Shown here: positions 15,242 through 23,290 of the stretch, one piece after another
Position numbering within the stretch: the stretch's first letter is position 1
Layout of the letters: each line of letters starts with the position of its first letter
Assembly (NCBI GenBank): GCA_902779845.1
Contig: CACZCZ010000017.1
Coordinates: 1-50,244, forward strand
Origin: an uncultured Bacteroidales bacterium
Lineage (GTDB): Bacteria > Bacteroidota > Bacteroidia > Bacteroidales > Bacteroidaceae
Direction of reading: 5' to 3'
Length of the DNA stretch: 50,244 bases
The notes under the pieces: generated by a model
Database searches by the model: none
The model's input: the letters and a program-made list of their open reading frames with translations, nothing else
What the model was told of the DNA's origin: nothing
Program-made: the position numbers and the translations under genes

Positions 15242-18070
15242 TTAAGGATGGTATATCTTCTGTCCATTTGATATGACAACGCTACGTCTGAGCGCCTTAT
15301 ACACTCGGCAGCCACTCAAATCATAGTTCTCCGCACGATTTGTCTGCCTTCTATTTGCAACATCACCATTCACGCTTCCTACTCCCACGTCCTCTGAACC
15401 GGGAATCAGCAGAAAAGGGAATGCCGTGAGCGTAGTAGCTGCAGCGGTATTCAGTGCGGCATCGGGGCCCACCTCCCAATACTTGCGAGTAGAAGCTGTT
15501 GAGCCAGTATGAATGGCCATGCGGGCAGAGGCAACAGCCTGATCGATATAAAAGGAAGGGCTGGCGGTGGCGACCAGCTTGGCTGTCGTCGCTAATTTCA
15601 AGCTATCCTCACCGTCCAAACTAATAAAGCCATATTTGGGTGTGGCAGAGGAGGAGCGCTCAAGATACCACAATTGGCTTGCGTTATCCTCGTTGCGCGG
15701 TTCAAAGGTCACGAGTTGGTTCTTACCGTGAGCCGTCAGGTAGGTGTCTGTGGAGGCATGGCGTAGCAGGTATTGACCCGGCTCAAGAACCGTAGCGCTA
15801 ACAGGCTTTACCAGGATATCAAAAATCATTTGAACCTCTTCACCCGCCAGTGAGAATGTGGCCACACAAGTGCGGCTCTCCTGAATGCCTGCAACGAGAT
15901 ATTCATTTCCTGTGGCACCAGTGTCCCACGTAACGCTGGATGCACGCACGGCAGAGGGGAGGGTGAGCCCTAATGTGACATCACTTCCAGCATCAACAGC
16001 CAACGACGAGCGCAGAGTCAAGAAGCTATCGGCGACGGGAAAGACTCCCTCTTCAACTAAGGCTACCCGCGTTGCGCCGACATTGGCATAAGGCTCTGCG
16101 GCCAGCACATCGAGATGGAAAGTCATGGTGGTGAGGGCACCACCCTGATTGGTATATTCTACAACATATTCCGTAGTCTTGCGCAAGGAGGCTGTTGTCA
16201 ACGATTCCGTAGTCTTGTTGCCCGTCCACTTCCATGTTCCGTAGCGGGCAGACGGGGAGGCCTTCAGCGTTGCGGTTTTTCCATAGAGCACACGAACAAT
16301 AGAGTCATTGATTACGTCCGTCCCTACAGTGACTGTGGGGGTAAGACGGTCGGGGCTGCAGTCGCCAGCAGTGGCAACCGAAAAGCATTGCTGGCTTTCA
16401 ATGCCATTACGATTCGTATAGGACACCCGATAGATGAAGCTATGGTCCGTCGTGACTGTGATATCACGCGTGGTTTCACCAGTATTCCAACGCCATTTTC
16501 CGGTGTCCTCTTCACCATCGGGCAGCTGCGGCATCAGTCGTAACGACTGTCCGGCCGGAACGCAGGTCTTCGTATTCGTGGCATAGGTATTGACGAGACC
16601 GCCCAGTTCGTTGTGTCGTAGGGTATTACCACTGACAAGCCCACGCGTCTTTTCATTGGCTAGACTGGGGATAAGGTTCGTATTCAGCGTTCCGCTGTAT
16701 TCCATAAACGGCGAGAGTTCTGCAGGCACTTTATCAGGAGGACAGAGCTGCAAGTCGCGCGTATTCATCAGCACGGAATATCCCAAGTGGTCGAATCCAC
16801 CGCTAGTGCTACCCTGAGCGCCCCCATCGATGCCCATCTCTGCATAAGCCTTCTCAGCAAAAGGCATACGCACACCCTTTACGCTCTCATATATGCCAAT
16901 CACCGTGCCCCAGTAGGGACGCATCTGCGCCCCCATCGCAGGTTCCGTCATCAGCCATGAGCGGGAATCTGTGTAACTATATCCACTGGAGATGTAGAGA
17001 TACGGTGTCCAAGGGAGACCGTCAACGCTCTGTGTTTGTGCTGCGACATACTCGATGCCGGCAGCCAGGCGGTGATCCATGTAAGCAAAAAGGTCGTCAC
17101 CCTGATTCCAGCCCACCTTGGCGATATCCACCGCGAGGCCGAGGGCCAGCGCACAATGGCCGACATCCCGACCGCTCTCGTTCATTTGTCCAATATGGCC
17201 ATACGCACCTGTTTCCAGCTCACTCTCTACGCAGGTGACGACAAAGTTTCCCAGGAAGTCCGTGAGTCCATTGTTCCAGATGACCTTGCCTGCGAATTCA
17301 TCCCTAGACATGTCATGTAGTGCAGGTGGATTGACATAGGTGCCGCACTGGTCGTATTTGAAGAACGACATACCTTGATTATATATATATACGTCGTCGC
17401 ACAGGATTCCAATTGAGATGACCGCGAGCAAATTGGCCAGGCTCCAGTTACTCCAGTAATGTCCAGGTGCCCGCCACCACTTATCGGCGTTCTCCCAAGA
17501 ACCGTTGCGCCGATGCAGAAAGTCCACAGCCTTGGGGTACCACAACGTAAGCATCCATTGTTTATATTCCTCAAAATCATCGCGGCTCCAACCATCATAG
17601 TCACGCATCAGCTCGGCAGCTTGTGCAAACTGATAGCCATAGAGTCCAGAGGCAAGAAACGAATTGGAGTCGCCCGAGATAGCTTTGGTGGTACGCGCCC
17701 ATTCCATCAGAATACGCACTGCGGCATTAGCGTTGGCCTTTGCGCCACTTATTTTCCATCGCAGAGCGTTCTGGTAAGCCGCTGTGGCTGCACGCGCGGC
17801 ATTCATATAATTTTCTCCGCTACCACCACGCACAATGGTCTCCACAGGATTCGTCTGCACACTGCTCTGTGCATATTCCGAGCTCGTCAGCTTCGCATAC
17901 GCCGCCTTTACAGCGGCATTGCCTTCAGCCAACTGCGCCTTCACACGCTCGAAGTCGGCCTGTGTGTGTAGCCCGCCAGGATGGATGAAACCACGATCTA
18001 TCGTCTGCGAAACAATCGCAGTTGAAGAATGAAAAATAATGAAAGAGAGGATAAAAAGTCTTGCTTTCAT
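15242..18070 (-). CDS. Alginate-lyase-superfamily protein with Ig-like C-terminal region, secreted
   Basis: 942 residues from ATG at 18070, which opens a signal peptide (MKARLFILSFIIFHSSTAIVS). Residues ~25-450 form an alpha/alpha-toroid of the alginate-lyase type (HPGGLHTQADFERVKAQL near the start; 'WWRAPGHYWSNWSLANLLAV'; GQMNESGRDVGHCALALGLA; WNQGDDLFAYMDHRL). Polysaccharide lyases of this fold cut uronic-acid polymers by beta-elimination; the substrate cannot be told from sequence. The rest is beta-rich: Ig-like repeats (TGKWRWNTGETTRDITV, YGTWKWTGNKTTESL), a possible ricin-like stretch (YLLRHASTDTYLTAHG) and a degenerate copy of the secreted-protein tail (NYDLSGCRV...ISNGQKIYHP). First gene of the operon, behind the promoter at 18094-18124. 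Confidence 0.82.
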   Translation of the reverse strand: MKARLFILSFIIFHSSTAIVSQTIDRGFIHPGGLHTQADFERVKAQLAEGNAAVKAAYAKLTSSEYAQSSVQTNPVETIVRGGSGENYMNAARAATAAYQNALRWKISGAKANANAAVRILMEWARTTKAISGDSNSFLASGLYGYQFAQAAELMRDYDGWSRDDFEEYKQWMLTLWYPKAVDFLHRRNGSWENADKWWRAPGHYWSNWSLANLLAVISIGILCDDVYIYNQGMSFFKYDQCGTYVNPPALHDMSRDEFAGKVIWNNGLTDFLGNFVVTCVESELETGAYGHIGQMNESGRDVGHCALALGLAVDIAKVGWNQGDDLFAYMDHRLAAGIEYVAAQTQSVDGLPWTPYLYISSGYSYTDSRSWLMTEPAMGAQMRPYWGTVIGIYESVKGVRMPFAEKAYAEMGIDGGAQGSTSGGFDHLGYSVLMNTRDLQLCPPDKVPAELSPFMEYSGTLNTNLIPSLANEKTRGLVSGNTLRHNELGGLVNTYATNTKTCVPAGQSLRLMPQLPDGEEDTGKWRWNTGETTRDITVTTDHSFIYRVSYTNRNGIESQQCFSVATAGDCSPDRLTPTVTVGTDVINDSIVRVLYGKTATLKASPSARYGTWKWTGNKTTESLTTASLRKTTEYVVEYTNQGGALTTMTFHLDVLAAEPYANVGATRVALVEEGVFPVADSFLTLRSSLAVDAGSDVTLGLTLPSAVRASSVTWDTGATGNEYLVAGIQESRTCVATFSLAGEEVQMIFDILVKPVSATVLEPGQYLLRHASTDTYLTAHGKNQLVTFEPRNEDNASQLWYLERSSSATPKYGFISLDGEDSLKLATTAKLVATASPSFYIDQAVASARMAIHTGSTASTRKYWEVGPDAALNTAAATTLTAFPFLLIPGSEDVGVGSVNGDVANRRQTNRAENYDLSGCRVYKALRRSVVISNGQKIYHP

Positions 18071-18093
18071 ACTTTTGTCTTTTAAAGTCGTCA

Positions 18094-18124
18094 CAAAATT
18101 AGTTGCTAAATGATCATCTATCAA
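18094..18124 (-). promoter_or_regulatory. Promoter of the five-gene uronan operon
   Basis: On the minus strand TAATTTTG (18101 to 18094) matches TAnnTTTG, and TTG (18124 to 18122) lies 20 bp upstream as a -33 element, which is the Bacteroidetes spacing. Transcription would begin near 18087, leaving a leader of about 17 nt before the ATG at 18070. Confidence 0.6.
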
Positions 18125-18167
18125 GTGCATTTTATCCAAAAGCACACGTCTGATTTGTATTTCACCC

Positions 18168-18200
18168 TTTTTAGACAATTCACACGTATTTTTTAGACAA
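18168..18200. promoter_or_regulatory. Direct repeat, candidate AraC-type operator
   Basis: TTTTTAGACAA occurs at 18168-18178 and again at 18190-18200, exactly 22 bp apart, about two helical turns. It lies 45-80 bp upstream of the operon's -33 element and also upstream of the regulator's -7 element. Paired half-sites at this spacing suit an AraC-family dimer. Binding by the adjacent regulator is inferred. Confidence 0.5.
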
Positions 18201-18229
18201 ATGAAGCCGTCGATTCCATGTTTTTTCCA

Positions 18230-18237
18230 TATCTTTG
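18230..18237 (+). promoter_or_regulatory. -7 promoter element of the regulator gene
   Basis: TATCTTTG, 22 bases before the ATG at 18260. No convincing -33 element. Confidence 0.5.
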
Positions 18238-18259
18238 CCCGCATCTTATCAAAACACGA

Positions 18260-20380
18260 ATGACAAGAAGACACATTATTATCTTTTCAAGCCTGTTCTT
18301 ATTATTAGCAAATATGAGAGGACAACGGCATTGGACGGTGGCTGATGGGCTAGCGACTGGCGAAGTACGCCAGATTATAGAACTTCCCAACGGACAGATG
18401 CTGGTGAACTGTGAAGGAGTCTTTTGTATTTCGAACGGTCGTTCCTTCGATGTGATACCCTGTGACCAAAGCCAGGCCTCGCATCTCTCGAAATATGGCG
18501 ACAACTATGGACAACGTTGGCAGGGAGACTCGCTTCTGTGGTTGCGTGACCTTTACCGCATCTATCTCTTCGACACACAGCGACGGAGTTTCCTACCCAA
18601 GATCGACAACCATCTTCATGAAGAGCTCCTGAGAAGCATCGTATCAGAAGAAGCAGACACCCCCCTACCCACTGTAGAACAGTCCCAAATCATCGATACC
18701 ATCCATTTGCAAGACGTCACTGTCGCCACCACCGATCGCCAGGGCGGCCTATGGATAGGTACGCGCAGCTACGGAATCGTGTATATTGCTCCGCATCGGG
18801 TGAAACCGGAACTGCACATAGGCAACGATTCCCTCATCGCAAAGGCCCGGGCTGCCTCCCTGCGTAACAGAGAGACCACGTTTGTTATTACGCTTCCCGA
18901 TGGTCGCATACTCCGATGCGACTCGCTCTGTCATCTCAGCTACGTCCTGCCAGACAAACGACAACGTCAGCCCCTCAACGCTCGTCTGCCCGGTCTTCGT
19001 GCCTACAGGTGTATCGTCGGAGCCTGCATCCTCAACGAACAATGGACTGCCGTGTACACGCAAAACGGAGCATTCTTGCTCGATATAAAAAACGACACCC
19101 TAGCACCTTTCCCAAATGTTTCTGAGATAGAACGGCATAGCAGCAAATACAATTGTATGCTGAAAGACAAAGACGGACGGCTTTGGGTAGGGACTCAAAA
19201 TGGACTTTTCCTAATGGAAAGCGAAAAAGGGAAAGTGAAAAGTGAAAAATATAAGCTACCTGTTAGAATAGAGGGGCTGGCCAACAACTGCATCAGGAGT
19301 TTGGTGCTAGATGCCGATGGACACCTATGGGCTGGTACCTCGTATGGTGTATCTCGCATAACACCTACGATTATCAACTTCGACATTGACGATGGATTCC
19401 CCGCAACGGCCATGTTGGATCGGGCGGCACTGCTACTGGATGACGGACGATTGGTTTTTGCTGCCGGCGGTGGGGTGGCCGTCTCCTTCCAGCCCAACGA
19501 ATTAGTAGGAAAAGAGAAGCCCCTACCCGTAGTCATCACCAGGATAACTGTCAACGGAGAGAGTGCGTTTGCCGAGCCTCAATCTTTATCTTACACCCAA
19601 AACAATCTCACAATTTATTTTTCCACGCTCAATTACGCCACACCTTCCCACGACAGCTACCGCTACCGCCTTCGCGGTTTGGAAGACGGTTGGAATCTAT
19701 GTGGTGATGGCAAGGGCCAGGGAGCGGCCAACTACAGGGCGTTGCCACCAGGAGACTACATTTTTGAAGTACAAGCATCTACGGCATCGAGTGAATGGGG
19801 ACCCGCTACAAAGCAGCCCATAGCTATCCTACCGCCTGTATGGCTCACATGGTGGGCAAAAATCATATATGCGTTGGCTATACTAATGGGGCTCATGGGG
19901 CTAATGAGCCTGTATTTGAGGAAAAAGCGTGCTCGCCTCATTGCAGAGAATGATGCGCGCGTTAATCGTCTTTTCGAACTACGCGAAGAAGCTCGGCATC
20001 AGTTTGCGGAGTCTGCCAACATCGCTCCCGACAAGATTACGGTAAATGCCGAGGAAGAGAAACTCGTCGCTTCAATGCTCAAAGCCATAGAGACACACAT
20101 TGATGACGAACACTACAACGCCGACTTATTGGCGCGTGACGTAGCCATGAGCCGTGCATCGCTCTACAAGAAACTCCAGACCATGCTCGGTATCACACCT
20201 ACCGATTTCATCCGCAACGTCCGTCTGAAACGAGCCGCCCAACTATTGGCCAGCACGCAACTATCCATCAATGAGATCGCCGACCGTGTCGGTTTTGTCA
20301 CCCCGCGCAACTTCTCCACCCAGTTCAAGAAGATGTTTGGCGTCACACCATCGGAGTATCGCGAGCCTAAGGAAGTCTAA
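18260..20380 (+). CDS. SusR-like one-component membrane regulator (propeller, Y_Y_Y, TM, AraC HTH)
   Basis: 706 residues from ATG at 18260. An N-terminal signal/anchor (IIIFSSLFLLLANM) is followed by two-component-regulator propeller repeats (DRQGGLWIGTRSYGIVYI, KDGRLWVGTQNGLFLM, ADGHLWAGTSYGVSRI), a Y_Y_Y domain (YRYRLRGLEDGWN...FEVQAS) and one TM helix at ~525-548. Then come only ~50 residues and an AraC double HTH ending 'ADRVGFVTPRNFSTQFKK'. Hybrid two-component regulators of Bacteroidetes polysaccharide loci have kinase and receiver domains between TM and HTH; these are absent, so a periplasmic sugar signal would have to pass directly to the DNA-binding domain, as in SusR. It is divergent from the uronan operon and very likely its activator. 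The TM helix includes LMGLMGLMSLYL, coded by a phrase repeat (19884-19914). Confidence 0.9.
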   Translation: MTRRHIIIFSSLFLLLANMRGQRHWTVADGLATGEVRQIIELPNGQMLVNCEGVFCISNGRSFDVIPCDQSQASHLSKYGDNYGQRWQGDSLLWLRDLYRIYLFDTQRRSFLPKIDNHLHEELLRSIVSEEADTPLPTVEQSQIIDTIHLQDVTVATTDRQGGLWIGTRSYGIVYIAPHRVKPELHIGNDSLIAKARAASLRNRETTFVITLPDGRILRCDSLCHLSYVLPDKRQRQPLNARLPGLRAYRCIVGACILNEQWTAVYTQNGAFLLDIKNDTLAPFPNVSEIERHSSKYNCMLKDKDGRLWVGTQNGLFLMESEKGKVKSEKYKLPVRIEGLANNCIRSLVLDADGHLWAGTSYGVSRITPTIINFDIDDGFPATAMLDRAALLLDDGRLVFAAGGGVAVSFQPNELVGKEKPLPVVITRITVNGESAFAEPQSLSYTQNNLTIYFSTLNYATPSHDSYRYRLRGLEDGWNLCGDGKGQGAANYRALPPGDYIFEVQASTASSEWGPATKQPIAILPPVWLTWWAKIIYALAILMGLMGLMSLYLRKKRARLIAENDARVNRLFELREEARHQFAESANIAPDKITVNAEEEKLVASMLKAIETHIDDEHYNADLLARDVAMSRASLYKKLQTMLGITPTDFIRNVRLKRAAQLLASTQLSINEIADRVGFVTPRNFSTQFKKMFGVTPSEYREPKEV
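19884..19914 (+). repeat. Phrase repeat GGGGCTCATGGGGCTAATGA within a TM helix
   Basis: The words ATGGGGCTC/ATGGGGCTA/ATGAGCCT code LMGLMGLMSL in the regulator's membrane helix and resemble the intergenic phrase GGGGCTCATAGGGCCCATAA at 26163-26182. Confidence 0.5.
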
Positions 20381-20430
20381 GTCCTCCCTTTCCATCGCGC
20401 CACCAACATGTCACAGAGCTTGAATACCAG

Positions 20431-23208
20431 TTATCTCACGACGAATTTCCGTCCGTTCACGATGTAGAGCCCCTTGGGTAAATGACGAGTGACGAATGAT
20501 GAATGACGAGTGTCGCGCTCGAGCTTGCTCGCTTGACCCTTCAAGAATGACGAATGACGAATTTGGCGGCCTTGCAGGTCAAACACTGCGCCAGCCGTCT
20601 CCCCTCCATGACGGGAGGGGTCGGGGGTGGGTCCTCCGATGCCATCGGCGAAGGGGTCGTCGGCAATATAGACATGGATGCGCTGGTGCAGCGGTGTTGA
20701 CTCCTGCAGCTCCTCTTCACCGATGATGGCGGCTTTGGCGGTGAGCTCGTAGTCACCCACTATCGTAGGTGTCCAGCTGCCGAGGGTGCAGAAGAGGAGG
20801 GTGCCTTGGCCGGGGGCGAGGGGGGCGAGGGCTGAGGGTTGAGGGGTGAGGGTGGAGGGTTGGCTGTTGCTGACGCCGAGGGCGGTGTTGGGTACGTCCT
20901 CGGTGCCCACGATGAGGGCCCACATGTCGGCAGGTGCCGTACCCTGGTTCTTGACATAGGCGTAGAAGGTGACCTCTTCGCCGACACGCGGATGGCGGGG
21001 ATGGGTGAAGAGCTCCGTGACGCGCAGGTCGGGGGCCGGCTCAAAGAGGCGCGGCTCGAAGGTCGTGGAGAGGGGCAGATCGGCGCTGGAGGGGCCCACG
21101 CTGATGTTCACCATGCTGGCAGGCATCTCGTAGGCCTCATGCGCTACATCCCACTCGTAGAAGTCCTCGGGGGTGAGGCGGAAGCTGACGCGGCGCGTCT
21201 GGCCCGCAGGAATCATCACGCGCTCGAAGCCGCGCAGCTGGCGCAGCGGCTGCCAGTCGGCAGGGCTAAGCGGCCCCACATAGAGCTGTGCCACTTCCTC
21301 GCCGTCGCGGTCGCCGGTGTTGGTGATATCTACGCTGACGGTGATGGCGAGGTCAGCATGGGATTCGTCTTCGTCGGCATGGCGCTCCACGGAGATGAAA
21401 GGGCCGTAATGGAATGTGGTGTAGCTGAGGCCGTAGCCGAAGGGGAACTGCGGCGTGAGGCCACGGCGCTGGAACCAGCGGTAGCCGCCGCCCCAGTCGT
21501 CGGTGAAGTAGGTGTCGTTCCATTCGGGCAGCTGCTCGTCGCTGACGGGCATGGTCATGGGCAGACGGCCGGCGGGGTTGACGGCGCCGAAGAGGACGTC
21601 GGCGATGCCGTTGCCGGCTTCCTGGCCGCTGTAGAAGGAATAGACGAGGGCGGGGATGTCGGCGATGCAGTCGGCCAGCGACACGATGCCACCGCTCTGC
21701 AGCACCACGACGAGGTTGGGGTTGGCGGCATGGAGGCGGCGGATGAGCTGCTGCTGGATGGCGGGCAGGGCGGTGGTGGTGCGGTCCTGCACCTGCACGC
21801 CGATGATGCTCTCGCCCTCCAGCGTCTTGTCGAGACCTCCGGCGAAGATGACGACATCGGCAGCACGCGCAGCAGCCTCGGCAGCGGCGAAGCCCGAGGT
21901 GTCGTCGCCGCTGATGGCGCAGCCCTGCACATAGGTGGCTTCGGGCACTACGGCGCGGATGCCGACGAGGAGGCTGACGGCGTAGGCGGGTTGTGTCTCG
22001 CTGCTGCCGAAGCAGTTGAGGTTCTCGGCAGCGGCATTGGGACCGATGACGGCAATCTTCAAGGATGAGGCAGCGTCGAGGGGCAGCAGACGGCCCTCGT
22101 TGCGCAGGAGCACGACGGCCTTGGCCGTAGCCTCGCGGCAGAGGGCACGGTGCTCGGTGTTATCCACCAGCGCGGCGGAGTCGGCACAGGCGGGCTGCCA
22201 GCCCATCAGGCCCATGGCATATTTGGTGAGCAGCACGCGCGCCACAGCGGTGTCGAGGTGCTGCTCGGTAATCGTGCCAGCCTCCAAGGCCTTGGGGAGT
22301 TGTTGTTTGTAGTGGGTGGAGCCCATGCAGACATCGGTGCCCCCCACGAGCGAGGCGGGCCCGTCCTTGACGCCACCCCAGTCGGAGATGACGGTGAAGG
22401 GGAAGCCCCAGCGATGGCGCAGGATGTCGGTGAGCAGATGGCGGTTGGCGGCGGCCTGCACGCCGTTGACGAGGTTGTAGCTGGACATCACGCTCAGGGG
22501 CACGCCCTCCTGCAGGGCGGTGCGGAAGTTGATGCCGAAGAAGCCCATGAGGTCGCGCTCGGCGATGATTTCGTCGCATGTCTTGCGGTAGGCTTGCTTG
22601 CCCTCAATCTCGAAGTGCTTGAGGCACGCCATGACGGGCATCGACTGGATGCCGCGCACGATGTACTTGCCAATCTGTCCGCTCATGTAAGGGTCCTCGC
22701 CCGCACTCTCAGCGGTGCGTCCGCCACGCGGGTCCAGGCAGAGGTCGATGCAGGGTGCGAGGGCCACATGCTGACCGGCAGCCCAGAACTCCTCGCCCAT
22801 GGCATGACCGAGGCGCAGCAGCAGCTGGCGGTCCCAGAGGGCTGCCATGGCGATGCCGGTGGGGAAGGAGGTGTAGCCCTGGCGGTGTACGCCATGCGGG
22901 CCGTCGGACATCAGCCAGCCGGGGATGCCCAGCTCCTCATCGTCGGCCATCGCAAAGAGTGTCTTGCCCGTGAGCTGCGCCACCTTCTGCGAGGGGGACA
23001 TCAGAGAAAGATAATAGGGGACAAACTCAGACTCCTCAGCAGACCCCTCAGACTCCTCAGCAGACCCTCCCCCCTGCCCCTCCCTTGTAGGGAGGGGAGT
23101 GGTTACCTGTGCGAATGAGGGTACAAGAGGTGTAACGGACAAGAAGATGAGGAATATTCCTAATAAGAAAGAATGATTGTTTGCTATAGTCTTCATATTC
23201 TTCTTCAT
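20431..23208 (-). CDS. GH3 family beta-glycosidase, secreted
   Basis: About 925 residues. ATG at 23208 follows an AGGAG with good spacing and opens the signal peptide MKKNMKTIANNHSFLLGIFL; upstream ATGs are less well placed. The TIM-barrel carries the nucleophile Asp in TVISDWGGVKDG and the GTDVCMGS loop; the alpha/beta sandwich and an Fn3-like domain (TNTGDRDGEEVAQLYVGPL) follow, then a CARDB-like Ig domain (PDLRVTELFTHPRHPRVGEE). GH3 enzymes release terminal beta-glucose, xylose or related sugars. The tail GLYIVNGRKFVVR matches that of the 40615 protein. It carries two palindromic insertions (23063-23101 just after the signal peptide; 20597-20634) and phrase repeats (TLTPQPSALAPLAPGQG; 'RHSSFVTRHLPKG'). 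Convergent with the regulator and 82 bp downstream of tyrS. Confidence 0.9.
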   Translation of the reverse strand: MKKNMKTIANNHSFLLGIFLIFLSVTPLVPSFAQVTTPLPTREGQGGGSAEESEGSAEESEFVPYYLSLMSPSQKVAQLTGKTLFAMADDEELGIPGWLMSDGPHGVHRQGYTSFPTGIAMAALWDRQLLLRLGHAMGEEFWAAGQHVALAPCIDLCLDPRGGRTAESAGEDPYMSGQIGKYIVRGIQSMPVMACLKHFEIEGKQAYRKTCDEIIAERDLMGFFGINFRTALQEGVPLSVMSSYNLVNGVQAAANRHLLTDILRHRWGFPFTVISDWGGVKDGPASLVGGTDVCMGSTHYKQQLPKALEAGTITEQHLDTAVARVLLTKYAMGLMGWQPACADSAALVDNTEHRALCREATAKAVVLLRNEGRLLPLDAASSLKIAVIGPNAAAENLNCFGSSETQPAYAVSLLVGIRAVVPEATYVQGCAISGDDTSGFAAAEAAARAADVVIFAGGLDKTLEGESIIGVQVQDRTTTALPAIQQQLIRRLHAANPNLVVVLQSGGIVSLADCIADIPALVYSFYSGQEAGNGIADVLFGAVNPAGRLPMTMPVSDEQLPEWNDTYFTDDWGGGYRWFQRRGLTPQFPFGYGLSYTTFHYGPFISVERHADEDESHADLAITVSVDITNTGDRDGEEVAQLYVGPLSPADWQPLRQLRGFERVMIPAGQTRRVSFRLTPEDFYEWDVAHEAYEMPASMVNISVGPSSADLPLSTTFEPRLFEPAPDLRVTELFTHPRHPRVGEEVTFYAYVKNQGTAPADMWALIVGTEDVPNTALGVSNSQPSTLTPQPSALAPLAPGQGTLLFCTLGSWTPTIVGDYELTAKAAIIGEEELQESTPLHQRIHVYIADDPFADGIGGPTPDPSRHGGETAGAVFDLQGRQIRHSSFLKGQASKLERDTRHSSFVTRHLPKGLYIVNGRKFVVR
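20597..20634 (-). repeat. GC palindrome copy in the GH3 C-terminus
   Basis: GTCTCCCCTCCATGACGGGA followed by GGGGTCGGGGGTGGGTCC. Encodes GGPTPDPSRHGGE in frame between the Ig domain and the 'VFDLQGRQI' tail. Confidence 0.75.
23063..23101 (-). repeat. GC palindrome copy at the mature N-terminus of GH3
   Basis: CCCCTCCCTTGTAGGGAGGG with the C-rich flank (G-run on the other strand); nearly identical to 4506-4543 on the opposite strand. Encodes TPLPTREGQGGGS, the same peptide as in the M16 insertion. A 17-18 bp direct repeat (GACTCCTCAGCAGACCC) lies next to it. Confidence 0.8.
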
Positions 23209-23247
23209 TATCATTTCTCCTTTAGATGTCATGTCTTGTCAGGTAAT

Positions 23248-23289
23248 CACTTCCCTCCCTAAAGGGAGGGGCAGGGGGGAGGGTCTTCC
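23248..23289. repeat. Intergenic GC palindrome between GH3 and tyrS
   Basis: ACTTCCCTCCCTAAAGGGAG, then GGGCAGGGGGGAGGGTC, one base from the tyrS stop codon. Same family as the copies inside genes. It may also end tyrS transcription. Confidence 0.75.
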
Positions 23290-23290
23290 T

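Noticed and set aside
5094-20380. A classical polysaccharide utilisation locus with SusC/SusD
   Set aside because: None of the genes in the window has TonB-dependent transporter or SusD features, so the term is not used in the strict sense.
20839-22068. Long open frame antisense to GH3 (and similar ones antisense to tyrS at 23177-24334, ychF at 33463-34497, the GH105 gene at 41551-43092 and the operon at 5820-7046)
   Set aside because: These are mirror frames of GC-rich genes with strong family motifs on the other strand; their translations are low in recognisable motifs.
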